Shown in pieces: positions 1 through 4,894 of a DNA stretch of 6,820 bases (positions are counted from its first letter, which is position 1; each line of letters starts with the position of its first letter). Below the pieces are notes generated by a model that was not told the DNA's origin, did not search any database, and saw only the letters and a list, made by a program, of their open reading frames with translations. Made by a program: the position numbers and the translations under genes. This DNA comes from Oscillospiraceae bacterium (GTDB taxonomy: Bacteria > Bacillota > Clostridia > Oscillospirales > Ruminococcaceae), in assembly GCA_029240015.1 (NCBI GenBank), contig JARBTU010000091.1, positions 1 through 6,820 on the forward strand, in the 5' to 3' direction.

Positions 1-63
1 GGAATCGTTGCTCTTGCTGCTCTAAGTGGTGCTGCTGTAGTAATCACTAAAAAAAGAAAATAA
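1..63 (+). CDS. C-terminal end of a cell-surface protein (partial, 5' end outside window)
   Basis: Frame 1 reads 20 codons to a TAA at 61-63. The visible tail is a hydrophobic helix rich in Ala, Val, Leu and Gly (about 16 residues) followed directly by Lys-Lys-Arg-Lys and the stop. This hydrophobic-then-basic ending is the typical membrane stop of sortase-anchored Gram-positive surface proteins. It would also fit any single-pass C-terminal anchor. The LPXTG-like sorting motif would lie upstream of the window, so sortase anchoring is an inference. A strong terminator begins 17 bases after the stop, which supports this as a genuine gene end. The identity of the ectodomain cannot be stated. Confidence 0.7.
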   Translation, partial: GIVALAALSGAAVVITKKRK

Positions 64-79
64 TTCACATTAACTGAAT

Positions 80-113
80 AAAAAAAGAACTCGCATATGC
101 GGGTTCTTTTTTT
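80..113 (+). terminator. Rho-independent terminator of the left-edge surface-protein gene
   Basis: An 8-bp stem (GAACTCGC at 87-94 with GCGGGTTC at 99-106, one T-G wobble) closes an ATAT loop and is followed by seven T. The run of A at 80-86 extends the stem and could make it act in both directions. Confidence 0.9.
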
Positions 114-151
114 ATTCCTTTACAACATCTCTATTGAAGAAATCTTGACAC

Positions 152-174
152 CTTCAGACTTAAGTCTTTTGAAG
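152..174. repeat. Short inverted repeat in the 64-312 intergenic region
   Basis: A perfect 10-base palindrome GACTTAAGTC (157-166) is flanked by CTTCA (152-156) and TGAAG (170-174), so the arms continue after a three-base TTT bulge. A TTGACA (145-150) sits just upstream but has no convincing -10 at 16-18 bases. It may be an operator or a remnant. I see no coding potential in 114-258. Confidence 0.35.
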
Positions 175-258
175 ATAACCAAGTGCGCTTTCCCTGTGCT
201 TATTGCATTCATTACTTGAATATAAGACTAATTACTCTATGGCTGTTAAAGGATAACT

Positions 259-292
259 AAATACCCCTACCTCAAAAAGGTAAGGGGTATTT
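259..292 (-). terminator. Terminator hairpin downstream of the YhgE/Pip gene
   Basis: A perfect 10-bp outer stem (AAATACCCCT at 259-268 with AGGGGTATTT at 283-292) continues as a 4-bp inner stem (ACCT/AGGT) with one bulged base. It lies 20 bases after the stop of the minus-strand gene. The T-run beyond the stem is weak (TATTT belongs to the stem), so termination efficiency is uncertain, but the hairpin is strong and correctly placed. Confidence 0.75.
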
Positions 293-312
293 GCTAGGAT
301 AGATTCGAAATC

Positions 313-2403
313 TTATTCTTGCACGCTAAGTTTCTTTGCCTTTTTATGTTTGGAAAGAATTATAGTCAGTGCCATGAATCCGACGAGAATTGCTACTAAT
401 ATTCCTGAATTGAACCATACTTGAGCGGTGTCTGCTCCACTGATTGATTCTTTGAATAAATTTACGGAATACGTCATCGGCATGAACGGATACAGCACGT
501 TGAAAAACTTTGGTACAGTTTCCATTGGGAAAGTTCCTCCACAGGAAGTAAGCTGCAATATCAAAAGCACCATTGCCAAAAATTTTCCGATATCTCTGAA
601 AAACACCAGCAAAAACTGCACAATTGAGATAAATACCACTGAGACTAAACAGCACGACATGAAATATAGTGGTAAATTATGCACTTGAAGTCCTAAAAAT
701 ATCTTTAATATGATTGCAAGAAGAATTGCCTGAACAAGTCCTATAAGTAAATAAACGAAGCTTCGGACCACTTTCTTATCAGAGTCTCTCGAAAGAACTT
801 TAAACTTATTGTCTGCATCAAGGAAAATACCGAAGAATATAATCAACGCACCCACCCATAAGGACAACGAAAGAAAATATGGCGCAAAGGCTGTTCCATA
901 GTTCGGAACCGGATTAATATCACTTTCCTGTATATTCACAGGATCCGCGGCGAATTCGTCCAGTCCATCTAAGGTTTTTAATTTTTGATTAGCTTCTTTA
1001 ATGGAAGAATCTACGCCGTCTTTTGCTTCAGATACTCCGTTTTTAAGTTTTTCAGCCCCTTTGTCTAAATCAGCCGTTCCATCCTCTGCATCATTAGCTC
1101 CATTTGCCAATTTAACAGATCCTTTTTGAATATCTTTTGCTCCTGAATTGAGTTTCTGTGTTGCGTTGCTTAGCTCCGACATTCCATTTTTCAAGTCTTT
1201 TGTTCCGTCTTCAAGCTTTGTGGAGCCTGCTTTTGCTTGACTCAATCCCTGCTTTATCTGTGTTACAGCTACTTGAAGCGCTGTCAAATTGTTGGCACTG
1301 TCTGATAGCTTAGTCAATCCCAACAATATTTCTCCCGATGCTTTTTTAAGCGCTGCATTCGCTCCAGAAAGCACCTTTATGTTTTTTTGTGAGTCCGGAT
1401 TGGACATTTTGGCAATAAACCCAGCAAACACAGGGTCACTCATCAAAGAAGGGTTCGCCGCCACATATTGGGACAAAAAGCTTGTTGTCTCCTGCACCGT
1501 TGCTATCAGCGTGTCCACTCCACTTGTGTATGCAATTAAATTTGTATTAAAGGCTTGCGCCCCAGCAGCCAATTCTTTTGCTCCTTGTTTGAGCTGATCC
1601 AAATCTTTTGTGGATGTTTCCAGCGTTGTGGCTCCCTTTAGCAATTTGTCCAGCCCACTGTTTAGCCCTTGTGCTCCTGTTGATAAAGAATTGGATCCTT
1701 TCTTCGCGCTGTCCACTCCGCCTTGATACTCGTCTAGCTTATCGGAAAATTTCTTGGTTCCATTTTGAAGATCGAAGGCTCCTTGCTTTAGCTTCCCCGT
1801 TCCATCCTTAAGCTTATCTGTTCCATCTTTCATATCCGAGGAACCATCATAAAGTTTCTTGAGTCCGTCCTGCAATGTCTGGAGTTGTTCCGGCGTTTGC
1901 TTTAATTTATCAGAAAGTTGTTGCGTGATCTCTTTGTTTATGGTAGATCTTAGGTTCTTCTCGATTTCAAGCGTCGCTTTGCTTAAAATCTGGCTGGCCA
2001 GAAAATTTCTCTTCTGATTTGGAGAATATGTGACTGTCGCAGACTGCTTTTCCTTCTGGCTGGAAGTTGCTATATTAGAAGAGAAATCAGAAGGGACAAC
2101 CAGCATCGCATAATATTTTTTACCCTCTGTCCCCTTCTTTGCATCTTGCTCATCAGTCATAACAAACTTTAATGTCCCATCCTTTTTTAGCTCATCGCAC
2201 ATTTCCTGCCCGAGATTACGATCTTTCTCATTGATTACTGCACCTTTATCCTGGTTTACTATCGCAACGGGCAGAGTATCCAGCGTTGAGTATGGATCCC
2301 AAAACGCCCCCAGATAAAAAAAGCTGTACAACAACGGGATGATGATCACCCCGATTATCACGACAACCGGCATTATTTTTTTCTTCTTTAGATTTTTAGC
2401 CAT
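313..2403 (-). CDS. YhgE/Pip-family membrane protein with long heptad stalk
   Basis: A 696-residue cytoplasmic-membrane protein of the YhgE/Pip (phage infection protein) family, whose members include Lactococcus Pip, a phage receptor; the type VII component EsaA/YueB is related. An N-terminal membrane helix (about residues 10-34) is followed by the usual early family segment around 'LPVAIVNQDKGA'. A long hydrophilic extracellular stalk spans about 165-475. Five helices then form an ABC-2-like C-terminal domain (about 503-527, 546-572, 578-602, 606-625, 665-685), including the recognisable 'SCGGTFPMETVPKFF' stretch. The stalk has glycine every seventh residue, for example 400, 407, 421, 428, 435, 442, 449, 456 and 463. 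The start has GGGAGG at 2415-2420, 11 bases upstream. The gene is monocistronic, with its own promoter and terminator. A TetR gene nearby and a palindrome in the leader suggest repression. Native function is unknown; export or envelope roles are inference. Confidence 0.93.
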   Translation of the reverse strand: MAKNLKKKKIMPVVVIIGVIIIPLLYSFFYLGAFWDPYSTLDTLPVAIVNQDKGAVINEKDRNLGQEMCDELKKDGTLKFVMTDEQDAKKGTEGKKYYAMLVVPSDFSSNIATSSQKEKQSATVTYSPNQKRNFLASQILSKATLEIEKNLRSTINKEITQQLSDKLKQTPEQLQTLQDGLKKLYDGSSDMKDGTDKLKDGTGKLKQGAFDLQNGTKKFSDKLDEYQGGVDSAKKGSNSLSTGAQGLNSGLDKLLKGATTLETSTKDLDQLKQGAKELAAGAQAFNTNLIAYTSGVDTLIATVQETTSFLSQYVAANPSLMSDPVFAGFIAKMSNPDSQKNIKVLSGANAALKKASGEILLGLTKLSDSANNLTALQVAVTQIKQGLSQAKAGSTKLEDGTKDLKNGMSELSNATQKLNSGAKDIQKGSVKLANGANDAEDGTADLDKGAEKLKNGVSEAKDGVDSSIKEANQKLKTLDGLDEFAADPVNIQESDINPVPNYGTAFAPYFLSLSLWVGALIIFFGIFLDADNKFKVLSRDSDKKVVRSFVYLLIGLVQAILLAIILKIFLGLQVHNLPLYFMSCCLVSVVFISIVQFLLVFFRDIGKFLAMVLLILQLTSCGGTFPMETVPKFFNVLYPFMPMTYSVNLFKESISGADTAQVWFNSGILVAILVGFMALTIILSKHKKAKKLSVQE

Positions 2404-2431
2404 GTTTTAAATAACCTCCCTATATTTAGCT

Positions 2432-2448
2432 GTGATAAAGTATATCAC
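2432..2448. promoter_or_regulatory. Candidate operator in the YhgE/Pip leader
   Basis: Perfect inverted repeat GTGATA-N5-TATCAC (17 bases). It lies between the candidate -10 and the ribosome site of the YhgE/Pip gene, roughly +11 to +27 of the predicted transcript. Size and symmetry fit a dimeric TetR-family repressor, and such a gene lies 430 bases away. Assignment to that regulator is inference. Confidence 0.55.
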
Positions 2449-2465
2449 TCAAACAAGGTGGTGTA

Positions 2466-2493
2466 ATTATACAAAAGAATCAAAATGTCTAAA
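2466..2493 (-). promoter_or_regulatory. Candidate promoter of the YhgE/Pip gene
   Basis: On the minus strand a consensus -10 TATAAT (2466-2471) is preceded, 16 bases upstream, by a weak -35 TTTAGA (2488-2493). The predicted start near 2459 gives a leader of about 55 bases containing the GTGATA palindrome and GGGAGG. Confidence 0.55.
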
Positions 2494-2504
2494 AATTAAC
2501 CAAA

Positions 2505-2534
2505 CAAAAAAATCTGTCGTAAAACACGACAGAT
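2505..2534 (-). terminator. Minus-strand terminator upstream of the YhgE/Pip promoter
   Basis: Perfect 9-bp stem ATCTGTCGT (2512-2520) with ACGACAGAT (2526-2534) and a five-base loop. Read on the minus strand it is followed by seven T (2505-2511). The nearest upstream minus-strand gene is the TetR regulator ending at 2877, so this is probably the end of the TetR transcript and insulates the YhgE/Pip promoter from it. Confidence 0.8.
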
Positions 2535-2557
2535 CATCCATTTGGTCTATATTCAAC

Positions 2558-2586
2558 TTGATGAGGAAAAGATAGTATTATTTATA
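2558..2586 (+). promoter_or_regulatory. Candidate promoter of the small plus-strand gene
   Basis: TTGATG (2558-2563), a 17-base spacer and TTTATA (2581-2586) form a plausible sigma-A promoter. Transcription would start near 2593, about 20 bases before the ATG at 2614. The -10 sits in the centre of a 22-base palindrome. Confidence 0.45.
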
Positions 2587-2595
2587 AATGATACT
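2574..2595. promoter_or_regulatory. 22-base near-perfect palindrome, candidate operator
   Basis: The outer arms are AGTAT and ATACT. Base pairing is complete about the centre at 2584/2585 except for one T/G pair (2579/2590). It covers the candidate -10 of the small plus-strand gene, so a protein bound here would block transcription. It is not the same sequence as the GTGATA palindrome at 2432-2448. Confidence 0.5.
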
Positions 2596-2613
2596 GGATA
2601 AGGTTGTGAAAAA

Positions 2614-2880
2614 ATGACATCACTGGAATCAAAACTAAAAAAGATTGCCTTAAATCTAGCCATTGATGCTCTGTTAAGAAGTGCACAAAGGTCTCCCCAG
2701 CGTTGTGCAAGGAATCTGGTTGAGCTTGGGAGCAGTGCTTATCCTAATGCGCTGAATAAGGAACAATTGCAGGAGCTGTCTGTTGATTTATTGGTGCTAT
2801 GTAAAAATCATCAGCCACAAAAAACAAAAGAAAGGTTTTTCTCGGCCTTTGATGCGATAAGCAATCCACCAAAAGTCTAA
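2614..2880 (+). CDS. Small hypothetical protein, 88 residues
   Basis: I do not recognise this protein. It appears soluble and mostly helical: a basic amphipathic N-terminal helix (about 3-22), an Arg-rich segment 'RSPQRCARNLVELG' (26-39), then a second helical region rich in Leu and Gln (about 47-65), and a Lys/Arg-rich tail. Cys31 and Cys63 are the only cysteines, and there is no signal peptide or membrane helix. The start is supported by AAGG at 2600-2603, 10 bases before the ATG, which is a modest site, and by a promoter at 2558-2586. The stop overlaps the stop of the convergent TetR gene by 4 bases and no terminator follows, so its mRNA should run antisense into that gene. The arrangement suggests regulation by, or together with, the TetR protein. 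It could still be a spurious frame. Confidence 0.55.
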   Translation: MTSLESKLKKIALNLAIDALLRSAQRSPQRCARNLVELGSSAYPNALNKEQLQELSVDLLVLCKNHQPQKTKERFFSAFDAISNPPKV

Positions 2881-3449
2881 GAATCATTTTTGTCCATATA
2901 TCTCTTGACCGCAAACATCTTGCTGTCATAAACTAAATTCTTTAAATGTGATGTCATACTTTCCGGTGAGGCAGCCATACCATTCTTGGCCCAGGAGACA
3001 ATCATCCCTACGATACCAAAAGAATAGAACTGTGCAATAAACTCAATATCATCATTTTGAATGTTATAACCCTCATCCAATTTGTGTATGATGCTCACAA
3101 AAAGCTCTTTCGAAAAAGACAGAAGATACCGCTCAAATTCGCTGTCGCCCGATGACCTCAAAGCGTTCTCATAAAAATAAGATTCTTTTTTCATCACCTG
3201 CAGCATATCAAGAATTCTATCGCTCCAGTTGTCGAACGATAAGTCGGTGGTAAGAATCACAATGGCTTCGTTATAATAGATCCAGTTAACAAGTTCATAT
3301 TTGTCTTGAAAATGGTAATAAAAAGTCTGGCGGTTTAATCCGCATTGCTTTGTGATATCGGCAACCGTTATTTTATCAAAGCTTTTATGCTTCATCAACT
3401 CTTTGAGTGCGACCGCTATCGCCTTTTTTGTAATAAATGACTCCGGCAT
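2877..3449 (-). CDS. TetR/AcrR-family transcriptional regulator
   Basis: A 190-residue DNA-binding repressor-type protein of normal TetR length. The N-terminal domain holds the helix-turn-helix at about 28-47, with 'ITVADITKQCGL' followed by 'NRQTFYYHFQDK', the classic TetR recognition helix and its tail. The C-terminal part (about 70-185) resembles the Firmicute ligand domain of the DhaS-like TetR group (TetR_C_8 type), including 'FIAQFYSFGIVGMIVSWAKNGM'. AGGAGG (3456-3461) lies six bases before the ATG, which makes the start secure. It has its own promoter, 3472-3500. The likely target is the neighbouring YhgE/Pip gene, because TetR genes are common partners of YhgE genes and a dimer-sized palindrome lies in the yhgE leader. 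The ligand is unknown. No copy of that palindrome occurs at its own promoter, so autoregulation is not evident. Confidence 0.93.
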   Translation of the reverse strand: MPESFITKKAIAVALKELMKHKSFDKITVADITKQCGLNRQTFYYHFQDKYELVNWIYYNEAIVILTTDLSFDNWSDRILDMLQVMKKESYFYENALRSSGDSEFERYLLSFSKELFVSIIHKLDEGYNIQNDDIEFIAQFYSFGIVGMIVSWAKNGMAASPESMTSHLKNLVYDSKMFAVKRYMDKNDS

Positions 3450-3471
3450 GAAATCCCTCCTGACCCATTTA

Positions 3472-3500
3472 ATAATATCCTATTTTGAATTATATTACAA
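3472..3500 (-). promoter_or_regulatory. Promoter of the TetR-family gene
   Basis: On the minus strand, TTGTAA (3495-3500), a 17-base spacer and TATTAT (3472-3477). Transcription would begin near 3465, only a few bases before AGGAGG, giving a very short leader. An overlapping TATAAT also lies in the spacer but has no good -35. Confidence 0.65.
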
Positions 3501-3555
3501 GAATTTTGTCGTTAATTTTTTGCTGTCTCTTCACTTTTCTTTTGTAACTTTTGAT

Positions 3556-3596
3556 AAAAACAAGCGGGCTTTTGTTTAAACAAAAGCCCGCTTGTT
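3556..3596 (-). terminator. Terminator of the flavodoxin/membrane-protein operon (38-base perfect palindrome)
   Basis: Bases 3559-3596 are a perfect palindrome centred on GTTTAAAC, with GC-rich arms CAAGCGGGC and GCCCGCTTG. Read on the minus strand the stem runs into T at 3556-3560. It begins about 30 bases after the membrane-protein stop at 3627. The plus-strand side lacks a T-run. Confidence 0.9.
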
Positions 3597-3626
3597 GCTA
3601 TGAAAAAAAAGAAATCTAACTTATAT

Positions 3627-4031
3627 TCAATTTTCTTCTGACTTATGCTTTGCTTGGACTTTTTTAACAATAAAAATGACAAGTTGCAATACGAGTCCCG
3701 CCACCAGTCCAATGGCACTAAAAAGCAAGAGAGACATCAGTCCTACTAAATCGCCCCATCCATCCATATCCTTAAGGTATACACGGAACATCTCAAAGAA
3801 TCCTACTATCAGGCTTATAATAAAAATAACAAAACCCGCTTTCGGTTTCATCAAATAAAGTCCTGCAGAAGCCCCTCCATAAATAATGGAAAGAACTGAA
3901 AAAGCAATAAAGTTTTGCAACTCTAATCCAACTTTAAGAGTGTACGCAAAGCTAATACAAAGCAAAATAAAGGATAATATTGCAACTCCAAGACCAATAA
4001 TCCAGAAATAATGTTTTTTAAGTTTGTGCAT
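3627..4031 (-). CDS. Small four-helix membrane protein, function unknown
   Basis: A 134-residue integral membrane protein that I do not recognise. Four hydrophobic helices are visible (about 8-31, 40-61, 65-86, 95-122). A basic N-terminus (HKLKKH) and a Lys-rich C-terminal tail (KKVQAKHK) suggest both ends are cytoplasmic. 'LKDMDGWGD' (86-94) forms an acidic loop between helices 3 and 4. The open frame extends to 4139, but that start would lie inside the flavodoxin gene and has no ribosome site. GAGGG at 4039-4043 points to the tandem ATG codons at 4034 and 4031. The second has the better 7-base spacing and is used here. It lies 43 bases downstream of the flavodoxin stop and shares its transcript and terminator, so it may act with the flavodoxin, perhaps as a membrane partner; that is inference. 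Confidence 0.78.
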   Translation of the reverse strand: MHKLKKHYFWIIGLGVAILSFILLCISFAYTLKVGLELQNFIAFSVLSIIYGGASAGLYLMKPKAGFVIFIISLIVGFFEMFRVYLKDMDGWGDLVGLMSLLLFSAIGLVAGLVLQLVIFIVKKVQAKHKSEEN

Positions 4032-4038
4032 CATGTTT

Positions 4039-4043
4039 CCCTC
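4039..4043 (-). promoter_or_regulatory. Ribosome binding site fixing the membrane-protein start
   Basis: GAGGG on the minus strand lies 4 bases from the ATG at 4034 and 7 bases from the ATG at 4031. It rules out the longer frame starting at 4139. Confidence 0.7.
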
Positions 4044-4074
4044 TTCTTTTTCCAATACCGTTATGCGGTAAATC

Positions 4075-4563
4075 TTATATTTTCTCCTTAATGCGCTCAA
4101 GCCAATCTGAAACAAATTCTTTTGCTTTTTGTGGCTCAATGACCTGTTTCATTTTAGTTTGCATAAAAGTACTCTCTTCTAGTCTTCCGCCTTTTTTCTC
4201 AACTCTTTGTGAAACGGAATCAATAACTGATTTTGGCTCTTTATCATCCGCTTGTGTAACAAATAAAAACACCTTTTTGTTTGTTAAGTCTGCCTTTTCT
4301 AAAAAAGTATTAATGGCAGGCACGCTTTTCGCCGCCCAAAGAGGTGTTCCGATAAAAACATTCTCATACCCATCTAAAGAGAAATCCATTGGCTTGATTT
4401 CAGGCTTTGTTCCGAAGAATCCTCCTACCGCCGCACCACCAAACGATTTCTTTCCTTTTGCTTCTTCAATCTCCTGGAGCTCCCCGCCAATTTGCTGGGC
4501 AATTTCCTCTGCAATCAATTTTGTATTTTTTGTCCACGAATAAAAAACAACTAAACTTTTCAT
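4075..4563 (-). CDS. Flavodoxin-family FMN protein
   Basis: A 162-residue flavodoxin-like fold protein, expected to bind FMN and carry electrons or act as a small oxidoreductase in the cytoplasm. 'SLVVFYSWTKNTKLIAEEIA' matches the first strand and phosphate-binding loop, although the usual T-G-N-T is T-K-N-T, with Trp just before it. 'FIGTPLWAAKSVPAINTFL' corresponds to the second flavin loop (G-x-P-x-W pattern), and 'VFLFVTQADD' is the next core strand. The open frame starts at 4572 (MSWMKS...). The Met at 4563 is preferred because GAGAGAG (4573-4579) lies 9-10 bases before it but directly abuts the upstream ATG, and because flavodoxins usually begin this way. It is the first gene of an operon with the membrane protein downstream. 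Its promoter carries two TACAATGTA boxes. Partner and substrate are unknown. Confidence 0.9.
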   Translation of the reverse strand: MKSLVVFYSWTKNTKLIAEEIAQQIGGELQEIEEAKGKKSFGGAAVGGFFGTKPEIKPMDFSLDGYENVFIGTPLWAAKSVPAINTFLEKADLTNKKVFLFVTQADDKEPKSVIDSVSQRVEKKGGRLEESTFMQTKMKQVIEPQKAKEFVSDWLERIKEKI

Positions 4564-4572
4564 CCAACTCAT

Positions 4573-4580
4573 CTCTCTCT
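4573..4580 (-). promoter_or_regulatory. Purine-rich ribosome site deciding the flavodoxin start
   Basis: AGAGAGAG on the minus strand directly abuts the ATG at 4572 but stands 9 bases from the ATG at 4563, favouring the shorter protein. It lacks a GGAGG core, so translation may be moderate. Confidence 0.55.
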
Positions 4581-4630
4581 CATTTATTCCCTGCTCTAGT
4601 TCGCCAAAATATGAATATAAAGCATATATT

Positions 4631-4665
4631 TACAATGTACTTAAACTATCTTTGAATACATTGTA
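4631..4665. promoter_or_regulatory. Twin TACAATGTA operator boxes in the flavodoxin promoter
   Basis: Two copies of a 9-base palindrome TACA-A/T-TGTA lie at 4631-4639 and 4657-4665, with centres 26 bases apart. The right copy contains the -10 (TACAAT on the minus strand) and the left lies in the early transcript. This is a classic layout for repression by a dimer at two sites. The motif resembles the TACA-NN-TGTA boxes of BlaI/CopY repressors but has one central base rather than two, so the regulator is not identified. Confidence 0.65.
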
Positions 4666-4689
4666 CTTCATTTGGCAAGCATTCGTCAA
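4660..4689 (-). promoter_or_regulatory. Promoter of the flavodoxin operon
   Basis: On the minus strand, TTGACG (4684-4689), an 18-base spacer and TACAAT (4660-4665). Transcription would start near 4653, giving a leader of about 80-90 bases. Confidence 0.7.
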
Positions 4690-4711
4690 GCTTGTTTTAA
4701 TCAGCATATTT

Positions 4712-4734
4712 TATCGCGCTTAGGACGTGCGATA
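4712..4734. repeat. Inverted repeat upstream of both divergent promoters
   Basis: TATCGCGC (4712-4719) pairs with GTGCGATA (4727-4734) across a 7-base loop, with one G-T wobble. GCA and TGC just outside could extend it with a bulge. No T-run follows on either strand, so it is not a terminator. It is a GC-rich island in AT-rich DNA between the flavodoxin and PI-PLC promoters. Confidence 0.5.
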
Positions 4735-4776
4735 TGCGTTATTTATAACTTTATTGTATCTATATAATATTTATTT

Positions 4777-4808
4777 CCTAGACTTGTTTTATTCATAATA
4801 AGTCTAGG
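4777..4808. repeat. Inverted repeat upstream of the PI-PLC promoter
   Basis: Perfect 9-base arms CCTAGACTT (4777-4785) and AAGTCTAGG (4800-4808) are separated by 14 AT-rich bases. There is no T-run on either side. It lies about 87 bases upstream of the PI-PLC -35, a position suited to an activator site. The rest of 4573-5019 is AT-rich with A- and T-tracts and shows no gene. Confidence 0.5.
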
Positions 4809-4894
4809 GTATACAATTTAATTTTTAATGTAAAATTATTTTTTAGTTGAATATTATCTCAAAAAAGAAAGATTGTTAAATATTATTGTTTATA

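Noticed and set aside
344..655. Minus-strand 103-codon frame inside the YhgE/Pip C-terminal domain
   Set aside because: Same strand but a different frame from the conserved membrane domain, with no start signals.
1289..1597. Plus-strand frame of 102 codons inside the YhgE/Pip gene
   Set aside because: It lies opposite the heptad-repeat coding region, which tends to leave the opposite strand open; no promoter or ribosome site.
2744..2929. Minus-strand 61-codon frame overlapping the TetR 3' end and the small gene
   Set aside because: Out of frame with TetR, no start signals, and antisense to a better supported frame.
3512..3718. Minus-strand 68-codon frame spanning the operon terminator
   Set aside because: It reads through the 38-base terminator palindrome and the end of the membrane-protein gene; low-complexity Lys/Phe/Ser product without a ribosome site.
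4032..4139. N-terminal extension of the membrane protein to the Met at 4139
   Set aside because: It would overlap the flavodoxin gene and has no ribosome site, whereas GAGGG at 4039-4043 serves the ATG pair at 4031-4034. The extension is basic and not membrane-like.
4091..4543. Plus-strand open frame of 150 codons across the flavodoxin gene
   Set aside because: It is antisense to a clear flavodoxin; its composition is Ser/Phe/Cys/Pro-rich like a reverse-strand shadow, and it has no ribosome site.
4607..4623. PlcR-like box (TATG...CATA) in the flavodoxin leader
   Set aside because: The arms are nine bases apart instead of eight, the box lies downstream of a promoter, and other signs do not suggest the Bacillus cereus group where PlcR acts.
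4763..4768. TATAAT at 4763-4768 as a second plus-strand promoter
   Set aside because: No acceptable -35 at 16-18 bases upstream, and the TTGACA/TATTAT promoter at 4895-4923 is far better placed.
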